Shown here piece after piece: positions 44,395 through 52,461 of a stretch of 64,000 bases of DNA; positions within the stretch are counted from its first letter, which is position 1; each line of letters begins with the position of its first letter. The notes under the pieces were generated by a model, which was not told the origin of the DNA, did no database searches, and saw only the letters and a program-made list of their open reading frames with translations. Position numbers and translations under genes: made by a program. Source of the DNA: Paraburkholderia ginsengiterrae (GTDB lineage: Bacteria > Pseudomonadota > Gammaproteobacteria > Burkholderiales > Burkholderiaceae); NCBI RefSeq assembly GCF_001645125.1, contig NZ_LXKA01000110.1:372001-436000 (forward strand), in the 5' to 3' direction.

Positions 44395-46493
44395 ACGCTC
44401 GCGCCGGTTTCCTCGCTCGACGGCCGGATGCCTTAAGCAGCACCAATTTGCGCGCCCTCGCCGGGCCGGTGCTGATCTGCATGATCCTCGGCATGATGAT
44501 CCTGCCGCTGCCGCCGTTCCTGCTGGACCTGCTGTTCACCTTCAACATCGCGCTCTCGGTGATGGTGCTGCTCGTCAGCATGTACACCATGAAGCCGCTC
44601 GATTTCGCCGCGTTCCCGAGCGTGCTGCTGTTCTCGACCTTGCTGCGTCTTTCGCTGAACGTGGCATCCACGCGGGTCGTGCTGCTCGAAGGCCACACCG
44701 GCCCGGACGCGGCCGGCCAGGTGATCGAGTCGTTCGGCCACTTCCTCGTGGGCGGCAACTTCGCGGTCGGTATCGTCGTCTTTATCATTCTGATGGTGAT
44801 CAACTTCATGGTGATCACCAAGGGCGCGGGGCGGATCGCGGAAGTGTCCGCGCGCTTCACGCTCGATGCGATGCCCGGCAAGCAGATGGCGATCGACGCC
44901 GATCTGAACGCCGGCCTCATCAACGAAGAACAGGCCCGCAAGCGCCGCGCGGAAGTCTCCCAGGAAGCCGAGTTTTACGGTTCGATGGACGGCGCGAGCA
45001 AGTTCGTGCGCGGCGACGCGATCGCCGGTTTGCTGATCATGGTGATCAACATTCTCGGCGGGCTGATTGTCGGGATGGTCCAGCACGGCATGGACTTCGC
45101 GTCCGCCGGCAAGAACTACACGTTGCTCACGATCGGTGACGGCCTCGTCGCGCAGATTCCGTCGCTGGTGATTTCGACGGCCGCCGGTGTGATCGTCTCG
45201 CGCGTCGCCACCAACGAGGATATCGGCACGCAACTGACCGGCCAGCTGTTCACGAATCCCCGCGTGCTGATGATCACGGGCTGCATTCTCGTGCTGATGG
45301 GCCTGATTCCGGGCATGCCGCACTTCGCGTTTCTGGTCCTCGGCGGCGGCCTGATCCAGCTCGGCCGCACGATGAAAAAGCGCGCCGAAGAACGCAAGAA
45401 CACCACGGCGCTCGTCGATGTCGCGCCGGCCGCGATGGCGCCGGCCGAAAATACCGAGGCAAGCTGGGACGACGTGACGATGATCGACACGCTCGGCCTC
45501 GAAGTCGGCTACCGGCTGATTCCGCTCGTCGATAAAAACTCGGACGGCGAACTGCTCAAGCGGATCAAGAGCATCCGCAAGAAATTCGCGCAGGAAATCG
45601 GCTTCCTGCCGCCGGTCATCCATATCCGCGACAACCTCGAATTGCGGCCGAACGGTTACCGCATCGCGCTCAAGGGCGTCGAAGTGGGCGTCGGCGAGGC
45701 GTACCCGGGTCAGTGGCTGGCGATCAATCCCGGCCAGGTGTCGGCGGCGCTGCCGGGCACACCGACGCAGGACCCCGCATTCGGTCTGCCGGCGATCTGG
45801 ATCGACACGAATCTGCGCGAACAAGCGCAGGTGTACGGCTACACGGTGGTTGATTCGAGCACGGTGGTGGCAACGCACCTGAATCACCTCGTCGTCACGC
45901 ACGCCTCGGAACTGCTGGGCCGCCGCGAAGTGCAGGCGCTGCTCGAGCGGATGCAGAAAGATACGCCGTCGCTGGTCGACGATCTCGTGCCGAAGTCGCT
46001 GCCGCTCACCACGCTGCAAAAGGTGCTGCAAAACCTGCTGGAAGAGGGCGTGCCGATCCGCGACCTGCGCACGATTCTCGAAGCGCTCTCCGAACACACG
46101 CCGAAGATCACCGACGCGCACGATCTCACCGCGGCCGTGCGGCTCTCGCTGGGCCGCGCGATCACGCAGCAGTGGTTCCCCGGCACTGGCGACATGCAGG
46201 TGATGGGGCTCGACTCGAACCTCGAGCGGGTGCTCTCGCAGGCGCTCTCGACCGGCTCCAACCCAGGGCTCGAACCGGGCCTCGCGCATACGCTGCTCAC
46301 CGAAACCCAGAAGGCGATGACGCGTCAGCAGAATCTCGGGTACGCGCCCGTGCTGCTGGTGCAGCACGCGCTGCGGCCGATGCTCGCGCGCTTCCTGCGC
46401 CGCAGCCTGCCGCAGCTGAAGGTGCTGTCGTACGCGGAAGTCCCCGACACGCGCAACATCAAGGTCGTGAATCTGATCGGCGCGCACGGTTAA
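44391..46493 (+). CDS. flhA: Flagellar export apparatus protein FlhA
   Basis: FlhA forms the nonameric export ring and proton-linked gate. The 700-residue product has eight membrane helices, the conserved cytoplasmic loop (KGAGRIAEVSARFTLDAMPG, KQMAIDADLNAGLINEEQA) of the FHIPEP family, and a large C-terminal cytoplasmic domain from about residue 330 that binds chaperone-substrate complexes. The start overlaps the flhB stop (ATGA). A terminator follows at 46555. Confidence 0.98.
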   Translation: MNARAGFLARRPDALSSTNLRALAGPVLICMILGMMILPLPPFLLDLLFTFNIALSVMVLLVSMYTMKPLDFAAFPSVLLFSTLLRLSLNVASTRVVLLEGHTGPDAAGQVIESFGHFLVGGNFAVGIVVFIILMVINFMVITKGAGRIAEVSARFTLDAMPGKQMAIDADLNAGLINEEQARKRRAEVSQEAEFYGSMDGASKFVRGDAIAGLLIMVINILGGLIVGMVQHGMDFASAGKNYTLLTIGDGLVAQIPSLVISTAAGVIVSRVATNEDIGTQLTGQLFTNPRVLMITGCILVLMGLIPGMPHFAFLVLGGGLIQLGRTMKKRAEERKNTTALVDVAPAAMAPAENTEASWDDVTMIDTLGLEVGYRLIPLVDKNSDGELLKRIKSIRKKFAQEIGFLPPVIHIRDNLELRPNGYRIALKGVEVGVGEAYPGQWLAINPGQVSAALPGTPTQDPAFGLPAIWIDTNLREQAQVYGYTVVDSSTVVATHLNHLVVTHASELLGRREVQALLERMQKDTPSLVDDLVPKSLPLTTLQKVLQNLLEEGVPIRDLRTILEALSEHTPKITDAHDLTAAVRLSLGRAITQQWFPGTGDMQVMGLDSNLERVLSQALSTGSNPGLEPGLAHTLLTETQKAMTRQQNLGYAPVLLVQHALRPMLARFLRRSLPQLKVLSYAEVPDTRNIKVVNLIGAHG

Positions 46494-46554
46494 ACCGCGG
46501 CGCTCATCGCGGGCGGTTGCCATTTGCCGGCCGCGCTTCCCAATCCCCTTTTTG

Positions 46555-46583
46555 CCGGCGCTCATCGAGCGCCGGTTTCATTT
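46555..46583 (+). terminator. Terminator of flhBA
   Basis: CCGGCGCTC-ATC-GAGCGCCGG followed by TTTCATTT lies 60 bases after the flhA stop. Confidence 0.75.
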
Positions 46584-46735
46584 CGGCGCCTGACCGGCGC
46601 CTGACTTTCCATGCGAAAAGCGGGCGCCGGAGGTCAGGCCCTGCCCGCGAAAGCGCCGCCGCGCAAGCGTGAAAGACCCGTTTAAAACCGCTGCACGCGG
46701 GCATCGCGGCGGGTTTCCATCGTCCGAATTGCCCG

Positions 46736-46786
46736 CCTTTAACCGTCTTTATCCATCGATCGTCGCTCGACGGGTTTCGCAATAAT
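46736..46786 (+). promoter_or_regulatory. Candidate FlhDC-dependent class II promoter of flhF-flhG-fliA
   Basis: The element CCTTT-N2-CCG-N1-C-N1-TTATCC-N2-CGATC and the AATAAT at 46781-46786 are both present, at the same 45-base separation as upstream of flhB; 20 of 26 bases in the upstream element are identical. The rest of the 46494-46849 gap holds only the flhA terminator. Confidence 0.6.
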
Positions 46787-46849
46787 GATCTCAATGGGAA
46801 GCGGTATGTTGCCGGTCCGTTAGTCCGTTTACCTCATCGGGGGTCCAGC

Positions 46850-48778
46850 TTGAACATTCGTAAATTTGTCGGTGCCACCAGTCGCGACGCGCTGCGCCTT
46901 GTGCGCGAAGCGTTGGGCGCGGATGCGGTCGTACTGTCCAATCATACGATGGACGACGGCAGCGTCGAAATCGTCGCACTGGCCGACAGCGACCTCGCCG
47001 CCATCGCGCCGAAGGCGCCGCGCACTGGCGCGCAGCAGGCTGGTGCGATGAATGTCACGGCTGGACAACCGGCGCTGAGCGCGCCGCGCGCGCTGCCGGG
47101 CGCGGCGCCGATGCAGGCCAATCCGTATGCGAGCGGGATGCCCGATGTGTTCTCGTCGGTGTTCGGCGCAAGCCCGGAAGCCGGTGCTGAGAATTTCGGC
47201 GGCAGCGTGGGCAGCGACGACGCGAACGAAGCGCCGGCTACTGCGATGAAGCCCGCCGCGAGCGCGTCGAAAGCGGCGCTGCCGGGCACGGCGAGAGCAC
47301 CGCTGGCCGCGCCGGTCAAGCCGGCTGCCGCGTCGCCTTCGCAAGCGGCGAGCCCGGAACAACCGAGCGCGCGTGCCGCCGCCTCGCGCCTCACCGAAGA
47401 CATCCGCGCCGATCTGCTCAAAGCCGCCGGCGTGCCGCCGGTGCCTGCCGTGCCGGGCGCAAACACGCAGACGCCGCGCACGATGGCCGAATCGAATCCC
47501 TGGTTGATCGACCACGCTCGCCGCATCGCCGCCGAACAGCAGGAGGACGGCGCCTATAGCGCGCGGCCCGCCGCCATGGCGCCGGCCGCCGCGACGGCCA
47601 GGGGCCTCGGCTCCGCCGTCGAACCAGGCAAGGCCGCCGCGCCGCGAGCCGCCGACACCCCCGAGTGGGCCCGCGAAGGCGCGCAAGCCTCCGCGCGCCG
47701 CGCCGCGCAAAAGAACGCTGCGCCGCTGCCCTCGGGTGACGACGCCCGCACGCCCGCCTCGGTGGCCGAGGCGATCAAGGTGCGCATGGAGCAGGTCGTC
47801 AACGACACCGTCATGAACGAGCTGTCGTCGATGCGCGGGATGATGGAAGAACATTTCGCCGGTCTGCTGTGGGGCGAGCGTCAGCGCCGCAACCCGGCGC
47901 GCGCCGCGCTTACCAAGCATCTGTTCGCCGCCGGCTTCTCCGCGCAGCTCGTGCAGATGATGGTCGACAACCTGCCGGACGACGTCGAAAGCATGGACGG
48001 CGGCATGGCGTGGGTCCGCTCGGTGCTCGATTCGAACCTGCCGGTGATGGAAGACGAAGACGCGCTGATGGAGCGCGGCGGCGTGTTCGCGCTGATGGGC
48101 CCGACCGGCGTGGGCAAGACCACCACCACCGCCAAGCTCGCCGCGCGCTGCGTGATGCGCTTCGGCGCCAGCAAGGTCGCGCTGCTCACCACCGACAGCT
48201 ACCGGATCGGCGGCCACGAGCAGCTGCGCATCTTCGGCAAGATTCTCGGCGTGTCGGTTCACGCCGTGAAGGACGGTGCCGATCTGCAGCTCGCGCTGTC
48301 CGAGCTGCGCAACAAACACATCGTGCTGATCGACACGATCGGCATGAGCCAGCGCGACCGTCTCGTCTCCGACCAGATCGCGATGCTGTGCCGCGCCGGT
48401 CAGCCGGTGCAGCGCCTGCTGCTGCTCAATGCGACCAGCCACGGCGACACGCTCAACGAGGTCGTGCAGGCCTATCAGCGCGCGCCGGATCAACAGCCGC
48501 TCGCCGGCTGCATTCTGACCAAGCTCGACGAAGCCACCAACCTGGGCGGCGTGCTCGATACGGTGATCCGCTACAAGCTGCCGGTGCACTACGTGTCGAC
48601 CGGCCAGAAGGTGCCGGAGAACCTGTATGTGGCCACCAAAAAATTCCTGATCAAGAGCGCGTTCTGCATTCCGCGCGACAACTCGCCATTTGTGCCGCAC
48701 GAAGACGACATTCCGGGCTTGCTGTCCGCGTTGTCCGCCCGTTCGACGGCCGAATTGCACGAGGTTCGCTTTGGATAA
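46850..48778 (+). CDS. flhF: Flagellar SRP-like GTPase FlhF
   Basis: FlhF helps place and assemble flagella. The 642-residue product starts with TTG at 46850 (MNIRKFVGATSRDALRLVRE), followed by a long Ala/Pro-rich linker, and the NG GTPase domain from about residue 330, with G1 GPTGVGKTTTTAKLAARC near residue 417, a DSYRIGGHEQLRIFG element, the DTIGMSQRDR switch and TKLDEATNLGG (G4). The family is usually 400-480 residues, so the linker is unusually large. flhG overlaps its stop. Confidence 0.96.
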   Translation: MNIRKFVGATSRDALRLVREALGADAVVLSNHTMDDGSVEIVALADSDLAAIAPKAPRTGAQQAGAMNVTAGQPALSAPRALPGAAPMQANPYASGMPDVFSSVFGASPEAGAENFGGSVGSDDANEAPATAMKPAASASKAALPGTARAPLAAPVKPAAASPSQAASPEQPSARAAASRLTEDIRADLLKAAGVPPVPAVPGANTQTPRTMAESNPWLIDHARRIAAEQQEDGAYSARPAAMAPAAATARGLGSAVEPGKAAAPRAADTPEWAREGAQASARRAAQKNAAPLPSGDDARTPASVAEAIKVRMEQVVNDTVMNELSSMRGMMEEHFAGLLWGERQRRNPARAALTKHLFAAGFSAQLVQMMVDNLPDDVESMDGGMAWVRSVLDSNLPVMEDEDALMERGGVFALMGPTGVGKTTTTAKLAARCVMRFGASKVALLTTDSYRIGGHEQLRIFGKILGVSVHAVKDGADLQLALSELRNKHIVLIDTIGMSQRDRLVSDQIAMLCRAGQPVQRLLLLNATSHGDTLNEVVQAYQRAPDQQPLAGCILTKLDEATNLGGVLDTVIRYKLPVHYVSTGQKVPENLYVATKKFLIKSAFCIPRDNSPFVPHEDDIPGLLSALSARSTAELHEVRFG

Positions 48779-49640
48779 AGTCATCTCCGATCAGGCAGAA
48801 GGACTGCGGCGGCTGCTGGCTCGCAGCGGCTCGCGCGTGATTGCGGTGACAGGCGGCTCAGCGGGCGCCGGCCGCACGGCGACGGTGGTGAACCTCGCCG
48901 CCGCGCTCGCGCAGCAAGGCAAGGATGTGCTCGTCATTGATGAATGCCTCGGCGCGCAGTCAGTGAGCGCGATGCTCGGCGGCGTGCGCGGCGCGGGCAA
49001 TTTCGCCGCGGTGATGCGCGGCGAGATGACGCTCGACGACGCCGCTGCGCGGCACGCGCTTGGCTTTTCGGTGCTGGCCGCTTCGCGTATGAGTCGCGAG
49101 GGCCACACGGCCGAAGAGTTCGGCGTGGTGTTGCGCGGTTCCGCCGATGTGGTGCTGATCGACGCGCAACTCGATTCGCAAGGCCACCTGTCGCCGCTCG
49201 CGATGCAGGCGCACGACGTGATGATCGTCACGCGCATGGCAGCCCAGGCGATTACGGATGCCTATGCGTGCATGAAGCGTCTGCACTACGCGCACGCCAT
49301 CGCGCAGTTCCGCGTGCTGGTGAACCACGTGCAGAGCGTGAGCGATGCGCATACGGCGTTCGCCAACCTGGCCGGCGTGGCCGGACGCTACCTGACGGTG
49401 GCGCTGGAAGACGCCGGTTGTATTGCCGCCGATACGCGGATGGTGCGAGCCCTGGAGTTGTCGCGCTGTGTCGTCGATGCATTCCCGTCGACACCGGCTG
49501 CGCGCGATTTCCGGCATCTCGCCGCCGAATTGCAGTACTGGCCGATGCGGCCAGCGATGTCGTCGCAAGCGCCATGGATGGCGCCTGCGACAGTTACAGC
49601 GGCGCAACACGCCGACCAACCGTCTGCGCAGCACGCCTGA
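48771..49640 (+). CDS. flhG: FlhG/FleN/YlxH-type MinD-family protein with a degenerate P-loop
   Basis: FlhG partners FlhF to set flagellar number. The 289-residue product starts with TTG at 48771 (MDKVISDQAEGLRRLLARSG), whose DQAEGLR motif is the FlhF-activating helix. The P-loop region reads VIAVTGGSAGAGRTATVVNL: in the alignment with the MinD GKGGVGKT, the signature lysine is Ser and the P-loop lysine is Arg. The Walker B regions (LVIDECLGAQSVSAMLGG, VVLIDAQLDSQGHLSPLA) are also atypical. It overlaps the end of flhF by eight bases. fliA follows after 28 bases. Confidence 0.9.
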   Translation: MDKVISDQAEGLRRLLARSGSRVIAVTGGSAGAGRTATVVNLAAALAQQGKDVLVIDECLGAQSVSAMLGGVRGAGNFAAVMRGEMTLDDAAARHALGFSVLAASRMSREGHTAEEFGVVLRGSADVVLIDAQLDSQGHLSPLAMQAHDVMIVTRMAAQAITDAYACMKRLHYAHAIAQFRVLVNHVQSVSDAHTAFANLAGVAGRYLTVALEDAGCIAADTRMVRALELSRCVVDAFPSTPAARDFRHLAAELQYWPMRPAMSSQAPWMAPATVTAAQHADQPSAQHA

Positions 49641-49668
49641 GAGGCGGCACAAGGACAAGGGGAGCACG

Positions 49669-50403
49669 ATGTATAACGCTCAGGGAAAGATTTCCCAAGC
49701 CGACGTTCTGACGAAGTACGCACCGCTTGTGCGGCGTCTCGGCTTGCAACTCGTTGCCAAGATGCCGGCGAGCGTCGATCTGGACGATCTCATCCAGGCC
49801 GGCATGATCGGGCTGATGGACGCGGCGGGCCGCTACAAGGAAGACCAGGGCGCGCAGTTCGAGACCTATGCCAGCCAGCGGATTCGCGGCGCGATGCTCG
49901 ACGAGTTGCGTAGCAACGACTGGCTGCCGCGCAGCTTGCGGCGCACCTCGCGCGAGGTGGAAACGGCGGTGCACAAGGTCGAACAGAATCTGGGCCGCTC
50001 GGCGAGCGAAACGGAGATTGCCGAGCACCTGCAAATGCCGCTCGACGAGTACCAGTCGATGCTTCAGGACCTGCACGGCAGCCAGCTCATCTATTACGAA
50101 GACTTCGACCGTTCCGCGGACGACGAACCGTTTCTCGACCGCTACTGCGTGGATCATTCCGATCCGCTCTCGGCGCTGCTCGACGACAGCCTGCGCTCGG
50201 CGCTGGTCGACGCGATCGATCGCCTGCCGGAGCGCGAGAAGCTCCTGATGTCGCTGTACTACGAACGCGGCATGAATCTGCGCGAGATCGGCGCGGTGAT
50301 GGAAGTGAGCGAGTCGCGCGTGTGCCAGTTGCACAGTCAGGCCGTGGCCCGTTTGCGCACGCGCTTGCGCGAGATGGCCTGGGCGAACGCCGAGGCAACC
50401 TGA
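49669..50403 (+). CDS. fliA: RNA polymerase sigma factor for flagellar genes (sigma-28, FliA)
   Basis: The 244-residue product is full length for sigma-28: region 2 (LTKYAPLVRRLGLQLVAKMP, DLIQAGMIGLMDAAGRYKED, FETYASQRIRGAMLDELRSN), region 3 (SASETEIAEHLQMPLDEYQS) and region 4 (IDRLPEREKLLMSLYYERGM, EIGAVMEVSESRVCQLHSQA). It recognises the promoters found here at fliC, motA, flgM, ycgR and flgK. GGAG lies six to seven bases before the ATG at 49669. It is the last gene of the flhF operon. Confidence 0.98.
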   Translation: MYNAQGKISQADVLTKYAPLVRRLGLQLVAKMPASVDLDDLIQAGMIGLMDAAGRYKEDQGAQFETYASQRIRGAMLDELRSNDWLPRSLRRTSREVETAVHKVEQNLGRSASETEIAEHLQMPLDEYQSMLQDLHGSQLIYYEDFDRSADDEPFLDRYCVDHSDPLSALLDDSLRSALVDAIDRLPEREKLLMSLYYERGMNLREIGAVMEVSESRVCQLHSQAVARLRTRLREMAWANAEAT

Positions 50404-50433
50404 GGTGACCTGAAGGGCGGGTTTGGTGTTTCA

Positions 50434-50453
50434 GCGCTCGAAGAAGCGAGCGC
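50434..50453. terminator. Hairpin between convergent fliA and hicB
   Basis: GCGCTCG-AAGAAG-CGAGCGC is a perfect 7-bp stem without a U tract, 30 bases after the fliA stop. It may act as a weak bidirectional terminator. Confidence 0.5.
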
Positions 50454-50483
50454 GGCTGCGGTGGTCTTGAGCGTTAGCTTGCA

Positions 50484-50894
50484 TCACGTGTCCGCCATCT
50501 CGTGTTCCGCGGCCAGCGCAAGAAACGCTGACCGCGACATGCCACGCGCCTTGGCATACGCGTCGATCTCGTTGACCAGAACCTCGGGCAATGAGATGTT
50601 GATACGCACGGCCTTTTTCAGCGCCGGAATGTTGCGTGTCGCAACAATACCCCACGTCAGACCCGCGTAATCCGGATTGCGCCGATGCTGCTCAAGCGGC
50701 AGACGTTCGGGGATCGGCAATCCTTCGTCGAGCAGCGTATCCAGATGGGCCTCGATGGCCTCCTTGGCGTTCGCGTAGGCTTCTTCCAGCGTATCGCCAG
50801 CCGAATGGCAACCGGGAATGTCCGGCACGACCACGCCAAATGCGTGCTGCGCGTCACCCGCTTCGATCGCGATCGGGAAAACCAGGTTCTTCAT
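50484..50894 (-). CDS. hicB: HicB-type antitoxin with ribbon-helix-helix domain
   Basis: The 136-residue product has the N-terminal HicB partial RNase H-like fold (FPIAIEAGDAQHAFGVVVPD, IPGCHSAGDTLEEAYANAKE) and a C-terminal ribbon-helix-helix DNA-binding region (VRINISLPEVLVNEIDAYAK, ARGMSRSAFLALAAE). HicB binds and silences the HicA RNase and represses its own operon. The start at 50894 overlaps the hicA end by four bases. Confidence 0.93.
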   Translation of the reverse strand: MKNLVFPIAIEAGDAQHAFGVVVPDIPGCHSAGDTLEEAYANAKEAIEAHLDTLLDEGLPIPERLPLEQHRRNPDYAGLTWGIVATRNIPALKKAVRINISLPEVLVNEIDAYAKARGMSRSAFLALAAEHEMADT

Positions 50895-51073
50895 TTCAGC
50901 CCCGCCTGTTTCAAGATGCTGTTCAATGTGCCCGGCGGCAAATCCTTCTTTGGATGAGGGATGGTCACGAGACCGGCTCTGTCGGAATGCCGGTAATGGT
51001 GATGGCTGCCCGATATGCGGACCAGCCGCCAACCCGCCGCCTGAATGAGTTTGACGACCTCGGCACTGTTCAT
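50891..51073 (-). CDS. hicA: HicA-type mRNA interferase toxin
   Basis: The 60-residue product matches HicA: MNSAEVVKLIQAAGWRLVRI, then the double-stranded RNA-binding core with the active His in SGSHHHYRHSDRAGLVTIPH, and PPGTLNSILKQAGL. HicA cleaves mRNA when not bound by HicB. The toxin-first order and 4-base overlap are typical of the family. The pair sits between fliA and flgN inside the flagellar cluster. Confidence 0.92.
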   Translation of the reverse strand: MNSAEVVKLIQAAGWRLVRISGSHHHYRHSDRAGLVTIPHPKKDLPPGTLNSILKQAGLK

Positions 51074-51275
51074 ATTTCACTCCTCGAATAATACACACGA
51101 TTACACAACCTCGCTAGTGGGTAATGCTCCGCATTGATCGTTCGAGTTGGCGTTCACACGCCGCCCGAAACGGCGGAGAACCGCAGTGGGGGAACTCGTG
51201 ATTTCATCGTGGCGCGCGGATTCGCGCCACCTGGCCGGATGGCCAACGTGGCGGTGTTGAGCGGGAGTGGGAAAG

Positions 51276-51306
51276 CAAAAAGGGCTCGTCGTCGACGAGC
51301 CCTTCG
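51276..51306 (-). terminator. Terminator of the flgMN unit
   Basis: On the minus strand AGGGCTCGTCGACGACGAGCCCT followed by TTTTGC is an intrinsic terminator, 60 bases past the flgN stop. The rest of 51074-51365 holds the hicA promoter region and nothing else I can name. Confidence 0.85.
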
Positions 51307-51365
51307 TTCAAGGCAATTTGTTCAGCGAAGCCCGCGCATCTGAATGCGCGAGTCCGCGGCCATCT

Positions 51366-51812
51366 TCACACGGCGGCGCGAGCCGGGATCCGGCCATCCG
51401 GACCGTAAAAACCGGCCTTCTGCGGCACGGCCACCTGCAGCGCTGTCAGCGCACGCTGGTTGTAGTCCATCCGCACGCGAATCAGTTCACCGTTGCTGGT
51501 ATTGCTGCGCCGCGCGCGTTCGGCGGCTTTTTGCAGCAGCGACCATTGTCCGGCGAGGCGGGTGTCGGTGCTGGCCGCGAGCTCCATGCCGGACCAGCCG
51601 GACGGAAAGCCCATCTCGGCGAGCAATTTGTCGCGAGTGCTTTCGAGGTTGGCGAGTAGGCCGATCAGTTCGGTTTTCTTCTCGACGATCGGCGGCAGGA
51701 GTTCCAGCGGCGACAAGGCAGTCAGTGCCTTGGTTTCGAGCGTCAGAATGGAGGCAAAGGCCTCGACAGCCGAATGTTCTTCGACGAGGGTGGCAAGCAG
51801 GGCGTCTTTCAT
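51366..51812 (-). CDS. flgN: Flagellar export chaperone FlgN
   Basis: FlgN is the chaperone for the hook-filament junction proteins FlgK and FlgL. The 148-residue helical product has the family pattern LLATLVEEHSAVEAFASILT, LETKALTALSPLELLPPIVE and KKTELIGLLANLESTRDKLL, then AAERARRSNTSNGELIRVRM with a Tyr in DYNQRALTAL. It lies 94 bases after flgM on the same strand, as in other flagellar clusters. Confidence 0.9.
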   Translation of the reverse strand: MKDALLATLVEEHSAVEAFASILTLETKALTALSPLELLPPIVEKKTELIGLLANLESTRDKLLAEMGFPSGWSGMELAASTDTRLAGQWSLLQKAAERARRSNTSNGELIRVRMDYNQRALTALQVAVPQKAGFYGPDGRIPARAAV

Positions 51813-51906
51813 CTCAACAACTCGCTGAACACGGCGGCTCGCGCTTGATTCGCGAGCCGGTTTTGTCGAACGCCGCCCGGCACGTCACCATACTTCGATG
51901 CGTCGA

Positions 51907-52260
51907 TCAGTTGCCGGCCGACGAGGTTTTGCTTTGCAACAGTTCGCGTGCGGTGTTCAGCACGCCGTCGGCGATCTTGCCGGAGTCGATCGTCAGCGTG
52001 CCGTCCTTGATGGCCTGCTTGATCGACTCGACGTGCGCCGTGTCGATGTCGGCCGAGCCGGACGCCGCGAGGCTGCGCAGATGCTGCGAGAGCCCCGACA
52101 GGCTGACGCTGGCGTCGCCCGAACCGCTGCTGGTGGTCTGCGAGGCTGTGCCCGCACTCTGCGCGCCGGTGTTGGCGGTCGCCGCATCGCTTTGTTGCGA
52201 GCGGGAGAGGCCGTCTTTCAACGTCGGCAGATTCGAATTGGATGTGGAATCGACTTTCAC
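51907..52260 (-). CDS. flgM: Anti-sigma-28 factor FlgM
   Basis: FlgM binds FliA until it is exported through the finished hook. The 117-residue product has a disordered Ser/Thr/Gln-rich N-terminus and the FliA-binding C-terminal helices (VESIKQAIKDGTLTIDSGKI, ADGVLNTARELLQSK), preceded by VSLSGLSQHLRSLAA. A sigma-28-type promoter at 52289-52316 gives the expected class III expression in addition to read-through from flgA. Confidence 0.92.
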   Translation of the reverse strand: MKVDSTSNSNLPTLKDGLSRSQQSDAATANTGAQSAGTASQTTSSGSGDASVSLSGLSQHLRSLAASGSADIDTAHVESIKQAIKDGTLTIDSGKIADGVLNTARELLQSKTSSAGN

Positions 52261-52288
52261 GATGGGCTTCCTGAACGATTTGATTCTG

Positions 52289-52316
52289 ATAACGGCAAGC
52301 GTTGATCAAAACTTTA
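52289..52316 (-). promoter_or_regulatory. Sigma-28-type promoter of flgM
   Basis: On the minus strand TAAAGTTT-N12-GCCGTTAT is present; the -35 matches consensus perfectly but the spacing is one base longer than usual (16 rather than 15 between the TAAA core and -10). It lies 28 bases before the flgM ATG. Confidence 0.6.
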
Positions 52317-52461
52317 GCGCAATCGCTCCAGGTCCTGCCCCGTCTTGCAAGCTGATCCGGCCCCTTGGCGGGCCCCATGCCCGCGATTCCTGCTATTCCT
52401 GTCATGCCCGTGCCACCCGCCGGCGCGTCCCGATCCGCTCTGACGCCACCGCCGCGGCGGT

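Noticed and set aside
46829-48784. 651-codon minus-strand open frame opposite flhF
   Set aside because: It is antisense to FlhF and composed of Arg/Gly/His-rich low-complexity sequence. The same reasoning rejects long frames opposite motAB (29333-31732), cheA (32414-34126), flhA (44433-46565) and flgI-flgJ (59721-62150).
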